Position numbers and translations under genes: made by a program
Notes under the pieces: generated by a model
The model's database searches: none
The model's input: only the letters and a program-made list of their open reading frames with translations
What the model was told of the DNA's origin: nothing
In this document: piece by piece, positions 22,244 to 32,170 of the stretch
Layout: every line of letters begins with the position of its first letter
Numbering within the stretch: position 1 is the first letter of the stretch
Assembly (NCBI GenBank): GCA_001792895.1
Contig: MARA01000001.1
Span: 1,798,001 to 1,862,000, forward strand
Origin: Lentinus brumalis
Taxonomy: Eukaryota > Basidiomycota > Agaricomycetes > Polyporales > Polyporaceae
Direction of reading: 5' to 3'
Length of the DNA stretch: 64,000 nt

Positions 22244-24362
22244 ATGACTGCACGACACGCTGAGGCCGACGAGGAGACCCCGCTCCTCCGTTCTAACTCC
22301 CATGGGCATCCCAAGCGCAAGCACGCGCCCATCCCGTGGGCTCAGTTCTCTATCCTGCTTGTCCTCCAGCTCGCAGAGCCCCTCACGAGTCAAGTCATCT
22401 ACCCGTTTGCTCCCGAAGTGAGTACTTCGTTGACCCGCCTCTCGTGTGCGTTGAGCTGATTTCGCGCTTTAGCTCATCCGGAACATTGGGATCACTCATG
22501 GAGACGAAACGCGAGTAGGATACTATGTTGGAGTCATGGTGTGTCTACTATTCCCTCCTCTCGGTGCATGCGGACAGTCGCAAAGGCGTATGAAGATGTT
22601 TTGACGCCGCTCGGTGCAATGTATGGGCGATTGGTGCAGCTGCACTCAGCTGCAGTGTGCTGAAACGCGCGCATGTGTCATCTTGCGTGTGCAGTATATT
22701 CCATGCTACCAGGCCTATCCGCTAAAATGACGATATCAGTGCGCCGTATCGCCTCAGCGCCGGAGGATCTACCATCTAGTTTTGGAGACCGTGCCTGCGA
22801 CTCCCATCTTCTGATTCCCCCTTGAAATTCATGCTGACGACATTACTAGCAATCCATATTCTTTGCGACCCAAGCCATGACCGTCATGCACTGGAGTCGT
22901 ATATCCGATCATATTGGACGTAAGCCAGTCATCATGGTTGGCTTGATGGGTTTATCGTTGTCTATGTATTGCTTTGGTCTGTCTCGCACGTTCTGGGGCC
23001 TTGTAATCAGGTACGTCTCTTGTTCCCTGCCATGCCAAGTATGCATACTTACTCCACACATAGTCGAAGTTTGAACGGTGCCCTCAATGGTAACATTGGT
23101 GTCATGAAGAGCATGCTGGCTGAGATCACGGACCCAAGTAACATCGCGCAGGCATACGCCTACCTACCTATCGCTTGGTCCACTGGCGCAACGCTCGGGT
23201 AAGCATTATATGACGCCATCGAGATTTCCCCGAGCTGAACCTTTCGGCAGCCCTATTATTGGCGGTTCTCTGTCTCGGCCTGCCGAACGCTATCCTAACG
23301 TCTTCGGTGGTATCGATTTCTTGAAGCAGTATCCTTATTTCCTTGCATGTGCCATTCCCGCCACCTTCTCCGCAGTGGCTTGCTTCGTTACTCTGTTTTT
23401 CTTGAAGGAGGTACGACGATTCACTGAATTCTCCGTCGTAGCCGCATTTGACCCTACGGCTCTTGTTTAGACTGTGAAGAACCCGTTGTCTCTTCGCCAG
23501 ATACTCCACCTGTCTCCGAAAGAGGCAGCCGTCGAGCGCGACGGGTCTCAAGTCGCCAAAAACCCCGTAGTGGACGACAGCTCGCGCCCTCTTCCCCTCC
23601 GTCAGCTGCTCGTCCCGCGCGTCATCATCGCCGCGGGGAACTACGCCGTCCTCGCTATCGTCGACATCACGCTCCGCGCCGTCCAGCCGGTCTTCTACTC
23701 GACCTCCATTGCATTCGGAGGGCTCGGGCTCGACCCGCAGATCATCGGGCTCATTATGTCGCTGTACGGGATCGTCAACGGCATTACGCAGATCTTCCTC
23801 TTCGGAAGGATTCACGACCGCTTTGGCACGAAGCGCGTGTATATCGCCGGCATTGCGAGCGTCCTGCCCGTGTTCGGCCTCTTCCCCGTCATCAACGAGC
23901 TCGCGCGGGTCGAGGGCCTGAGCTCCACCGTGTGGGCACTGACGATCGGCCAGGCATTGCTGTCTATCATCATCAACTTCTCGTACGGTGCGTGTCGCTG
24001 CTCCCTCTTCCTAGCTCTTGCCCTCTTCCATGTCGCTGACCTGAACTTTCTGCTCGTCCGCCCTTCTTCCCCTGCCAGGCTGCGTGTTCATCTTCATCAC
24101 GGCGTCGTCGCCGAACAAGGCGTCGCTCGGCTCCGTGAACGGCATCGCGCAGATGCTCGTGTCGATCATGCGCGCCGTCGGGCCCGCGGCCGCCAACTCG
24201 CTCTTCTCGCTCTCGATCGACAAGGACCACCACTACATGGGCGGGTACTTTGTGTACGTCGCGCTGTCTGCGCTTGTGTGCGCCGCGCTATGGGTCGCGA
24301 CGTTCCTGCCGGACCGCACGGCGTCGGACGAGCCGCAGATTGAGCCCGAGGAGTCGTCATGA
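22244..24362 (+). CDS. MFS transporter, DHA1/ZIFL-like
   Basis: Starts MTARHAEADEETPLLRSNS, a cytosolic tail with an acidic dileucine-like ETPLL that often directs fungal carriers to endosome or vacuole. Membrane segments begin at PWAQFSILLVLQLAEPL. The loop after TM2 has the MFS motif A variant SDHIGRKPVIMVGLMGLSLS. Other landmarks are LNGALNGNIGVMKSMLAEIT, STGATLGPIIGGSLSRP, the long central loop before RQLLVPRVIIAAGN, and FGRIHDRFGTKRVYIAG in the second half. Twelve segments can be counted approximately. Introns are short except one of about 315 nt (22536-22849) between YYVGVM and QSIFFAT. The family moves drugs, siderophores or zinc complexes by proton antiport; the substrate is unknown. 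Its 3' end faces the unknown membrane gene and oxidase array. Confidence 0.88.
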
Positions 24363-24430
24363 CAGTATCGAGGGGACCGGGGGGGCATTACACACGGATC
24401 ATCACGACTATTCACGACGCTGCATACATT

Positions 24431-24635
24431 GGTCTGACGAACAACACAACATACCCTTGTGGTGTTCGTTGGCTATCGCTACGCATCCATACCCAAAACC
24501 AGTCTGTCCGCATTCGTAGACGGCGTTTGTTTCGTTCTCGAATGGATTAGAAGGAGAGTGCGTACGTATTAGACGGAGTGTATCGATACATCGGTCCGCG
24601 CAGCTTGTATCCATCACCTGTGTCCGTGTCCGACA
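24431..24635. repeat. Direct repeat, left copy
   Basis: Begins GGTCTGACGAACAACACAAC and ends TGTCCGTGTCCGACA. It aligns with 26678-26872 over its whole length, with scattered substitutions and small gaps. It starts about 70 nt after the MFS stop and overlaps the 3' end of the membrane-protein frame on the other strand. Confidence 0.75.
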
Positions 24636-26218
24636 ATTTGAAGCCCGATGAGTCCTCTCTGCCTCATCGCCTTCTTGCCTTCACTCTCCCTGCACGAGCA
24701 GGAGGACCACATCACGATGCCGATGTCCCTCTGCATCCACACGCGTAGTCGACATCGGCATTCTGGGAGGAGGCCGAAGGATAAGGATGGCGCGCATGAG
24801 GTTCGGAGCAGACGACTCGGACGCTCGCGCGTAGGTTTCAAATTATCATGTATGGAGACCGGCGAAAGTAGATCGTTGTAGGTCACCACAACATAACAAT
24901 CTTCCAACATTTCTCGGTTTATCTGGTTCAGAAGAGAACCGGGAATAGTAGTAGCACTGGTAATATGATCAGTACCGTAACATGTTAGGTTGGAGTCATC
25001 GGCCCCTCGTAGATATATGACAATGCAGGAGGGACTATGCTCGTGTGGACCAATACTGAGGTAGCATGGGCGCAACTCTGGAGGAGGAGGAGGTGATGGT
25101 CCGGGTGGTGATGCTTCTGACGGCAGACGCCTTGTGAGAAAATGGTCTGTATCGCGTCTGAATGCTTCGGACTCGTGCCGCTGGAATACCCAGAGAATCA
25201 GATACTGCACTTAAGCAGCGAATGCGAAGGATATGAATCGGTGAATACCTGTAGACGCTTCATAAGCCCTCATCGACGACTCATAAGCCGTCATCGACGA
25301 GTCATAAGCCCCAGCAGTGTACGCGACGGCGGGGGTCCCCATCACCTTATACATCCCGAATCCCTATATAGCCATCGTTAATGGTGACACAGAGTGAAGG
25401 GCACGCAAGGACTTACCATTGTTATCCCATAATCCATTCCAGGTTCATTTGCATGGAACACAGACACGGTGTCAACGCCCCATTCCAACAATCGCAACAC
25501 TGCGCATCCCGTATCATGGAGTGCACCCATGAGCCTCCAAGGCAAGCACAAGCCAAATCGACAAGGCAGCCACAGCACAATGGCCAACTCCAACCCCATC
25601 AGTCGGGCGTGGTCGAACAGCAGGACGAAACATTTGCAAGCGACGATGCAAAGTTGCGGGAGTGACCAATAGAGCAACCCGCCATACGCCCCAGTGCTGC
25701 CGTATGCCGTTTCACGCTGGAAGGCCGCAAAAGCGAAGAACAGCGCGGGGAGTTCCGCATAAAATGTGAAGTGGTGATATGCCTGGGTTTGCCGGAAACT
25801 TTGGGGCAGAGACAGATGGTGTCCAACTACGAATGTTGCTATCAGCACGGTCTTCATTGGTGCATGCGGCGTGAAACTCACATTTCAGGGGTGCAACCGT
25901 CCAAATGGCGCACAGAACAATGTGCACATGGAACTTCAAATTGCGGCGGCGCTCCACAACCAAGCAAAGCGCACCATACAGCGCAAAGAACTGTAGCAGT
26001 GAAGCACCGTGCACGAGATTGTACCGCACGTTTGCGTAGCCATGTGAAGTCGCACAACTCAGGCTGGAAGACCAGTCGTGTGGGGAGTCCGCACGACTGT
26101 CCTCTAGCGAGATTTGCGAGCAGTGCGACAACGCTGTAATGATCGATGATAACGCAGTAGCCAACAAGACTTTGAGGACGGTGCTGGCCCAAAGACGGAT
26201 AGAGGTGAGCGTGAGCAT
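24614..26218 (-). CDS. Unknown multi-pass membrane protein
   Basis: Start ATG complementary to 26216-26218. Exon 1 encodes MLTLTSIRLWASTVLKVLL onward, with a first membrane segment and then LLQFFALYGALCLVVERRR and VHIVLCAIWTVAPL. A GTGAGT donor leads to an exon beginning TFVVGHHLSLPQSF, with LPALFFAFAAFQRE, LLYWSLPQLCIVACKCFVLL, MGLELAIVLWLPCRFGLCLP and GMDYGITM. A GTAAGT donor ends that exon near 25414. The next likely exon (YLILWVFQRHES) leads to a Pro-rich hydrophilic tail (PPGPSPPPPPEL). About six hydrophobic segments are visible. I do not recognise the family. The 3' exon and the stop at 24614 are weakly supported. It sits between the MFS gene and the oxidase array and is bracketed by the direct repeats. 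Confidence 0.5.
25260..25312. repeat. 21-nt tandem repeat, 2.5 copies
   Basis: Units start TCATAAGCC and continue with a TCATCGACGA core. Copies lie at 25260-25280 and 25281-25301, with a partial copy after. It falls in the presumed second intron of the membrane-protein gene. Confidence 0.8.
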
Positions 26219-26677
26219 TGCACGTAGTCGTCAGATGGACCCTAGGGGTGAAAGACGTTACATATATGTTGGTGTACCTCGACGGACCGCCTCCATATTT
26301 CGAGGCAAAGTGGGCGTAGGCTCACGGGCGAGAAGAGGGGCATTCGCGTGCCGCCCCGTCTTGATCGTGATGCATCGCCCCACATCGCGGACTCTGATCA
26401 GACGCGTGCGGTTCTGTCGTCAGGACAGCTTCACAATAGGGTGCAAAGTCAACCTCTAGTTCAGTAGTTCAGTAGTGGAAGACAGTCGGTCTGAATAGAG
26501 GCTGGAGTCGTTTGAGGGCCGGGGCGACAAACCACCCGTGGGAAAGCGCGAATCCTCCAGTGGTATCATCTCTACCGTCTCGAAAGCTGGTGATTATTCG
26601 GACCCTAGTGCTGCGACAATGTGGAGGAGGGTGCTACTGCTGTGTCTTGCCAGCTTCCAGCCTGAGCCTGATTTTTA

Positions 26678-26872
26678 GGTCTGACGAAAAACACAACATA
26701 TATCCATTGAAGATTGCTATGCATACATACCCGAAAGCAGTCTATCCGCATTCGTAGACGTTGGTTCAAATTCCGTTCTTGAATTATATAGTGAGTGCGT
26801 AGATATTAGAAGAGTGTATCAATACATCGTTCCGCGTAACTTGTAACCATTACCTGTTGTCCGTGTCCGACA
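26678..26872. repeat. Direct repeat, right copy
   Basis: Begins GGTCTGACGAAAAACACAAC and ends TGTCCGTGTCCGACA, matching 24431-24635. It lies 46 nt beyond the stop codon of the first oxidase gene. No clear terminal inverted repeats or target-site duplications are seen, and it has no coding capacity. Confidence 0.75.
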
Positions 26873-26917
26873 TTCGAGTCCTGACTCCTGAAGTCCGAGT
26901 CGAAATCACGGAGATTC

Positions 26918-28998
26918 TCACTTGCGGCACGTCAAGCTCTCGTCCCACTCATCGGATCCTACGCCCTCCGTGACGACGAAGAGGTTGATCGGGTCGTACA
27001 CGGCCTTGATGGCGCGGAGCTTTGTGTAGTGGGAACCAAAGAACGCCTGTGCTGGGTTGGGCTCGTATGGGGACGCCTACACAACAACAAGGAGTCGTTG
27101 TCAGTCACCCGTCTGCATATTAATCACGTCGTAGACTACTACTCACTTCGTTGTAGTATGCGCCAGACTCCGGGGCGAGGGCCCGCATCTTGGCCGTGTC
27201 GCTCTTCAGGACTTCACGCGCAGCGTTGATCTCTTCGAGTGTCGCACCGTCGGACCAAGTGGTGGCCCCGACGACGTGCACGACGGCCTTGCGCCAGGCC
27301 GGGTTGATGCCTGCAGCATCGGCGCTGACATTGGACGCTGCGCCCCCACAGACAAGACTGCGGGGCACGGAATAAGTCAGCTCAGCTTAAAACGGAGAAG
27401 GGTGTTGGACGTCGTGCACTCACTACCAGCTGATCGCCGGGATATTGACCAGTGTCTCCGCGACGTGCTCGTGGTCACTCTCGACGACGTCCCGCGGGAG
27501 GAGCCACGACCCGAGCTCGACGTTGAACCCGACCGACTCGCCGGTGGAGAATAGCGGGACGTACCAGTCCCACCACGAGGCAAACGACGCCGTGTACGCG
27601 CTCTGAACCACCGTGGAATCGCCCGCCTGCGTCGCGTTCGCCGCGAGCTCCTGCACATGCGCGAGGTATGCGCTCATAGTCGCGTTCGCTTGTGCCGCGG
27701 ACTCCGGGGAGGAGTCCGGGACGACGTAGCGTATGACAAAGGACACGGAGCCGTTCGAGGGTTTGAACATTGAGTAACCGCCCCAGCCTTGGTCTGTTAA
27801 CTGGGGAGTGATCCGCACGAGCTCGGTGAATGCCGCAGACAGGGCAGCGTTAGGCGTGAGCGAGGACGTGTTGATCGAGGCCGAGAGGAACACGCCGATG
27901 ACTGGGAAGGAGGGGCGTGTGCGGTAGGTGACCGAGGTTGCGACTGCGTAGGTTCCGCCTCCTCCTCCACGAAGTGCCCAGAAGAGGTCAGGGTGCTGGT
28001 ACGCATTGGTGACGAGGTATGAGCCGTTCGAAGTGACCACTGAGATCTCGAGGACGTTGTCGACACCTATGCGGGAGCGTGAATGTGCGCGCGGGTTTGT
28101 CGAAGGTGATGCACTTACCGAGACCGAAGGATGCGGAGAGTGCGCTGTGGCCTCCGCCCTGGATCCAGCCACCGGCTGCACCCACTGATCCTCCACCTGA
28201 GGCACCGCCAACTAGGACGCGACCGGCGTCGTTGGCTGCACTGTAAGCCTCGTGCCATTGCACACCAGCCTCGAGAGTAATCGCTATAACCCAGTCAGTA
28301 AGTTGGAAGCGGTGATCGAAATGGAAATGAGTAGCGGCCGGCGTACCATATTCATAGCTCTCGTTAGTAGGCGCACCCGCAGGGGTGAAAGACGAATGCA
28401 CCGTGATGTTCTTCATGTTGTGCGTCCAGAGCATGAACGAACCCCGGCCATCACTGCGTCCCAGATAATCGTGTCTGGTGGAAGCGAGTTAGTCAGAAAG
28501 ACCGGCTGCAGCATCCGAACTGACTCACCCAGTGTTCTTGATAGCCAGCCGGAGGTTGTACTCGGCGGCGAAGTTGACTGCCGCCTGGACGTCGCTGACT
28601 GACCTTGCATCCACCGCGATGACGGAGACGCTTCCCCGTCCACACGGCAGTCCGAGCGTGGTGGTCAAGTAGCACCCCTCAATCGTGCCGTTAGAGAAGG
28701 TAAAAGTCTCGAAGTTCGGAGACTGCATCGCTCCAGTATGGTTCGCCCGCCAGTTCCCGTTGCCCCATTGAGCGACGGCCTCGGTGCACTCGGCGGAGTC
28801 CGGTGACGTGTAGCACGCTTGTGCGGCCGGCGTCGGGAAAAGGAGAGGTTGCGATACTTGTGCAGAGAGCTTGTCGAACTTGCTTTGGCTCGGCCAGCAG
28901 GGGTCACCGTACAGGCATCGGCAGCTGCTTCCAGAGATAGCCGTGGCGTGGAAGACCTGGAGGAGGGCGAGAAGAAAGAGAAGTCGAGGTCTGAGCAT
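26918..28998 (-). CDS. Secreted VAO-type FAD oxidase 1 (isoamyl alcohol oxidase/BBE-like)
   Basis: Start ATG complementary to 28996-28998, signal peptide MLRPRLLFLLALLQVFHATA. The Cys-rich N-terminal block CRCLYGDPCWPS is characteristic of the fungal MreA-like branch. The FAD-binding (PCMH) domain runs from about residue 110. It includes KNTGHDYLGRS, whose histidine is the expected FAD attachment site, GVQWHEAYSAANDAGR, GAAGGWIQGGGHSALS and [12 protein letters not shown]. The residue aligned with the second FAD-linking cysteine of bicovalent relatives is not Cys (GGASGGGSVG). The C-terminal BBE region has NPAWRKA, LAPESGAYYNE and AVYDPINLFVV. About 570 residues, several NxS/T sites, five or more introns. 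Substrate unknown (alcohol, oligosaccharide or phenolic). A TATA-like element lies about 65 nt upstream. Confidence 0.92.
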
Positions 28999-29059
28999 GG
29001 TCGAAAGCAAGTGCACGGGTACCGCTGATGGTTGACTTGTGGGTGGATTGAGTGCGAGG

Positions 29060-29066
29060 CTTTATA
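29060..29066 (-). promoter_or_regulatory. TATA box of oxidase 1
   Basis: Minus-strand TATAAAG about 62-68 nt before the ATG at 28998. Similar A/T elements occur before oxidases 2 (31558-31563) and 3 (about 34312-34317). Confidence 0.5.
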
Positions 29067-29403
29067 CATGGGCCTACTTCCCGGGTATGTGCACGGCCAA
29101 GCTCCCGGCGGTGCGCAGTAGAGCATCGCGGTTAATCGACATACTGCCAAGACTCGGATTCTCGACGTTGCCGCAGTGCATGCATTGGCGGCAGCATCCA
29201 GATACTCAGACATTGGTGGTGGTCTGCGGTTGACGTGATGTCGATATGGCAATCTGCGCTCCGACTCCCGACGCTCCGCTCCGCCGGGTGGCTGTGCACA
29301 CCGCACAGGTTTGAACCTTGTTGTAACCTACTTACCACTACATAAACCCACATCAAGGCGACCGCCTAGAATCGATTAACAAACGGATTATATCGACCTG
29401 CGT

Positions 29404-31513
29404 TCAAAGTCGGCAAGTTAAGCTCTTATCCCACTCATCGGAAGCTACGCCCTCGGCGACAATGAAGAGATCGACGGGGTCGTACACGGTCTTGATGGCG
29501 CGGAGCTTCTCGTAGTGGGGGCCAAAGAATGAATGCGCTGGGTTTGGCTCATATAGTGAAGCCTGAGTGGAAGCCTGTCAGTGCGCCGTTTTCTCGGGCT
29601 AGAATATAGCATGAGCCCTCGTCTACTCACCTCGTTGAAGTACGCGCCAGATTCCGGAGCGAGGGCACGAACTTTGGCTGTACTACTCTTGAGCTCGTCA
29701 CGCAATGCGTTGATCTCCTCAAGGGTCGCGCCCTCAGGCCAGCCGATGCCTCCGACGACGTGGGCAGCAGCCTTCCTCCAGGCGGGGTTCAGTCCTGTAG
29801 CGTCGACGCTGACATTCGATACTGCGCCCCCTGCGACAGTACTGGGGAACACACATTGAATTCAGCTCGACAGACAGAAGGATGAGTGATGTCGTCCACT
29901 TACTACCAGCTAAATCCCGGGATGCTTAGCAAGACTTGCGCGACACGCTCGTGGTCGGTTTGGACTACGTCCCGCGGCACGAGCCACGATCCGACCTCGA
30001 TGTTGACCCCGACCGACGGACCCGGGGGGAAAAACCTGTTATACCACTCATACCACGAAGCGATGGGTGTGGTCAGGGCGGCCTGAACCTGCAATGGATC
30101 GCTCGATTGCGTGGAGTTCGCCGCGAGATCCTGTACATACTCGAGGTATGCGCTCATGGTCGCGTTCGCCTTTGTCGCGGACTCCTGGGATATCGCAGGG
30201 ACAATTTTGATTATGGAGAATGAGAGGGAGTCGCTGGATGGAGTGAAGGAAGAGTATCCTCCCCAGCCTTCGTCGGTCAGCTGGGGTGTGATCCGCACGA
30301 GCTCGGTGAATGCCTGAGACAGGGCAGTGTTGGGTGTGGATGCGTTAATTGAGACCGACAATGTGGCGGCGATGACGGGGAAGGACGGACGCGTGCGGTA
30401 GGTGACTGAGGCTACGACTCCAAAGGTGCCGCCTCCGCCGCCGCGGAGGGCCCAGAAGAGGTCGGGGTGTTGGTGGGCATTGGTCACAATATGAGAGCCG
30501 TTCGAGGTGACCACCGAGAATTCTAAGACATTATCGACGCCTAGGTTGAGCTGTGTCACTGGTAGCACACGAGCGAGCACATCGACGATGCGGAAAACTC
30601 ACCAAGGCCGAAGGATGGGGAGAGTGCACTGTGCCCTCCACCTTGGAGCCATCCACCGGCTGCACCTACTGAACCTCCTGCAGAAGCACCGCCAACCAAG
30701 ACCAGACCGGAAGCATTAGCCGCGGCGTATGCCTCATGCCATTGTACGCCCGCCCCGAGAGTGATCGCTGTGAGCCCTATCAGTACATTTCCAGTCATGA
30801 TGAATGAATCGCATGCATACCGCCTTGGAAACTCTCGTTCATAGACGTGCTACCCGCTGGCATGAATGATGGGTGCACTGTGATGTTCTTCAAGTTATGC
30901 GTCCAGACCATAAACGAGCCTCGACCATCACTGCGGCCCAGAAAATCATGTCTGGCAGAAGATGGTCAGGCCTAGAGGGTAAGTGCTGCGATGAACTCGC
31001 TCACCCTGTGTTCTTGACAGCCAGCCGCAAATTGTGCTGCACAGCGAAGCGGACCGCCGCCTGGATGTCACTGATTGACCTTGCATCCACTCCGATGACA
31101 GAGATGCTCCCTTGTCCACACGTCACTCCGAGGGTGGTGTTCAAGTAACATGCCTCAATCGTGCCATTGGTGAATGTGAAGGTCTCGAAGTTCGATAATT
31201 GCATCGCCCCAGTCTGGTTCGTCCGCCAGTCACCATCGTTCCATCGGGCGATTGCCTCGGCGCACTCGGACGAATTTGCGGACGTGTAGCATGGCTGAGC
31301 TGGCGGAGTCGGGCGAAGGAGAGGCTGTGACAATTGAGTCGCGAGCTGGGCGAATTCTTTCTCGCTTGGCCAACAAGGATCTCCGTAAAGGCACCGACAC
31401 TTGCTTTGGAGTCCACTGTCTGCGGCCGCCACGGCGTGGAGGATCTCGAAGACGACGAGGAGGAAGATGAGCGCTGACTTGGGCATCCTTGGGTGTGGGC
31501 AGTGAGCGGGCAT
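29404..31513 (-). CDS. Secreted VAO-type FAD oxidase 2
   Basis: Same architecture and intron positions as oxidase 1. Two ATGs are possible, complementary to 31511-31513 and 31484-31486. The second gives the cleaner signal peptide (MPKSALIFLLVVFEILHAVA) and is closer to the layout of copy 1. Key blocks are KCRCLYGDPCWPSEKEF, LRLAVKNTG joined to [93 protein letters not shown] and the end EWDKSLTCRL. The FAD-linking histidine is present and the second Cys is absent. It is closest by eye to copy 3. All exons are open and no defect was noted. The product is expected to be extracellular and glycosylated. Confidence 0.92.
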
Positions 31514-31599
31514 GACGTCCTTGAGGTCTGGTTGAGGTCAGCGCGTTGAAAGCCTTCTTATATCTGACAATTCCTCCAGCGCACGAGAACAACGTCCTC

Positions 31600-32170
31600 G
31601 AACTTGAACTAGTGGATTGCAGCTGCGCCTGTCAATTGACGACATCAATTTGACGGGATCAGAATTCACGCAGCATGCGAATACCGCGTTTGATCCTGAA
31701 TATTCCGGGGATTGTGGGCTGCGGCCCCAAGGTTGTGCGTAGCAGTAGACTCAACGTCCCCGCAGTTGAGTGAATTAAGCGACAGGACCAGGCAGGGCTG
31801 GGATACTCGGAAGTGTCAAACTGTCACTTGCACCACCCTCTGCGCAGCTCATGAATGCATTAAGTCGGAGTCCGATATGTGATGATACTAGGCATCAGTG
31901 GCCTGATGACTTCGACCTGAGTTGACGGGTCGGGTGACTGCCGCGGGCAATCCCGACTGGGACCGGACTTATGATGACCTTTCACTCATACTGCGACTTC
32001 GTCGTAAGCGAGGACGATGCAGATGCAGAATAGAATTTGATCAAGTACGTTTCCGCAGTATATAGCACGCACCGCAGGGCAGCCCAGACACGACAGTGAT
32101 TGCTCGCCCATCTCGTCCGCACCTGCCTCCTCTGCGAAAGAACAGATCGACCCGGTCATCATGCATCGGA
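31600..32170. other. Spacer between oxidases 2 and 3
   Basis: No gene recognised; it contains the 5' flank of oxidase 2 and the 3' flank of oxidase 3. Confidence 0.5.

Noticed and set aside
22536..22849. Hidden exon inside the 315-nt MFS intron
   Set aside because: The protein reads continuously from YYVGVM to QSIFFAT as in related carriers, so no extra exon is needed.
25260..25312. CRISPR-like repeat pattern
   Set aside because: Copies are directly adjacent without spacers, only 2.5 in number, and the genome is eukaryotic.
24614..26218. Wax synthase or MBOAT acyltransferase
   Set aside because: Hydrophobic pattern is compatible, but the catalytic histidine context and other family motifs were not found.
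24431..26872. LTR retrotransposon suggested by flanking direct repeats
   Set aside because: No gag, protease or reverse transcriptase frame lies between, no TG...CA ends or primer-binding site was seen, and the interior holds an intron-containing membrane gene.
26678..26904. Hairpin formed by the GAGTC/GACTC words after the right repeat as a transcription terminator
   Set aside because: Pairing is imperfect and RNA polymerase II termination in fungi does not rely on such hairpins.
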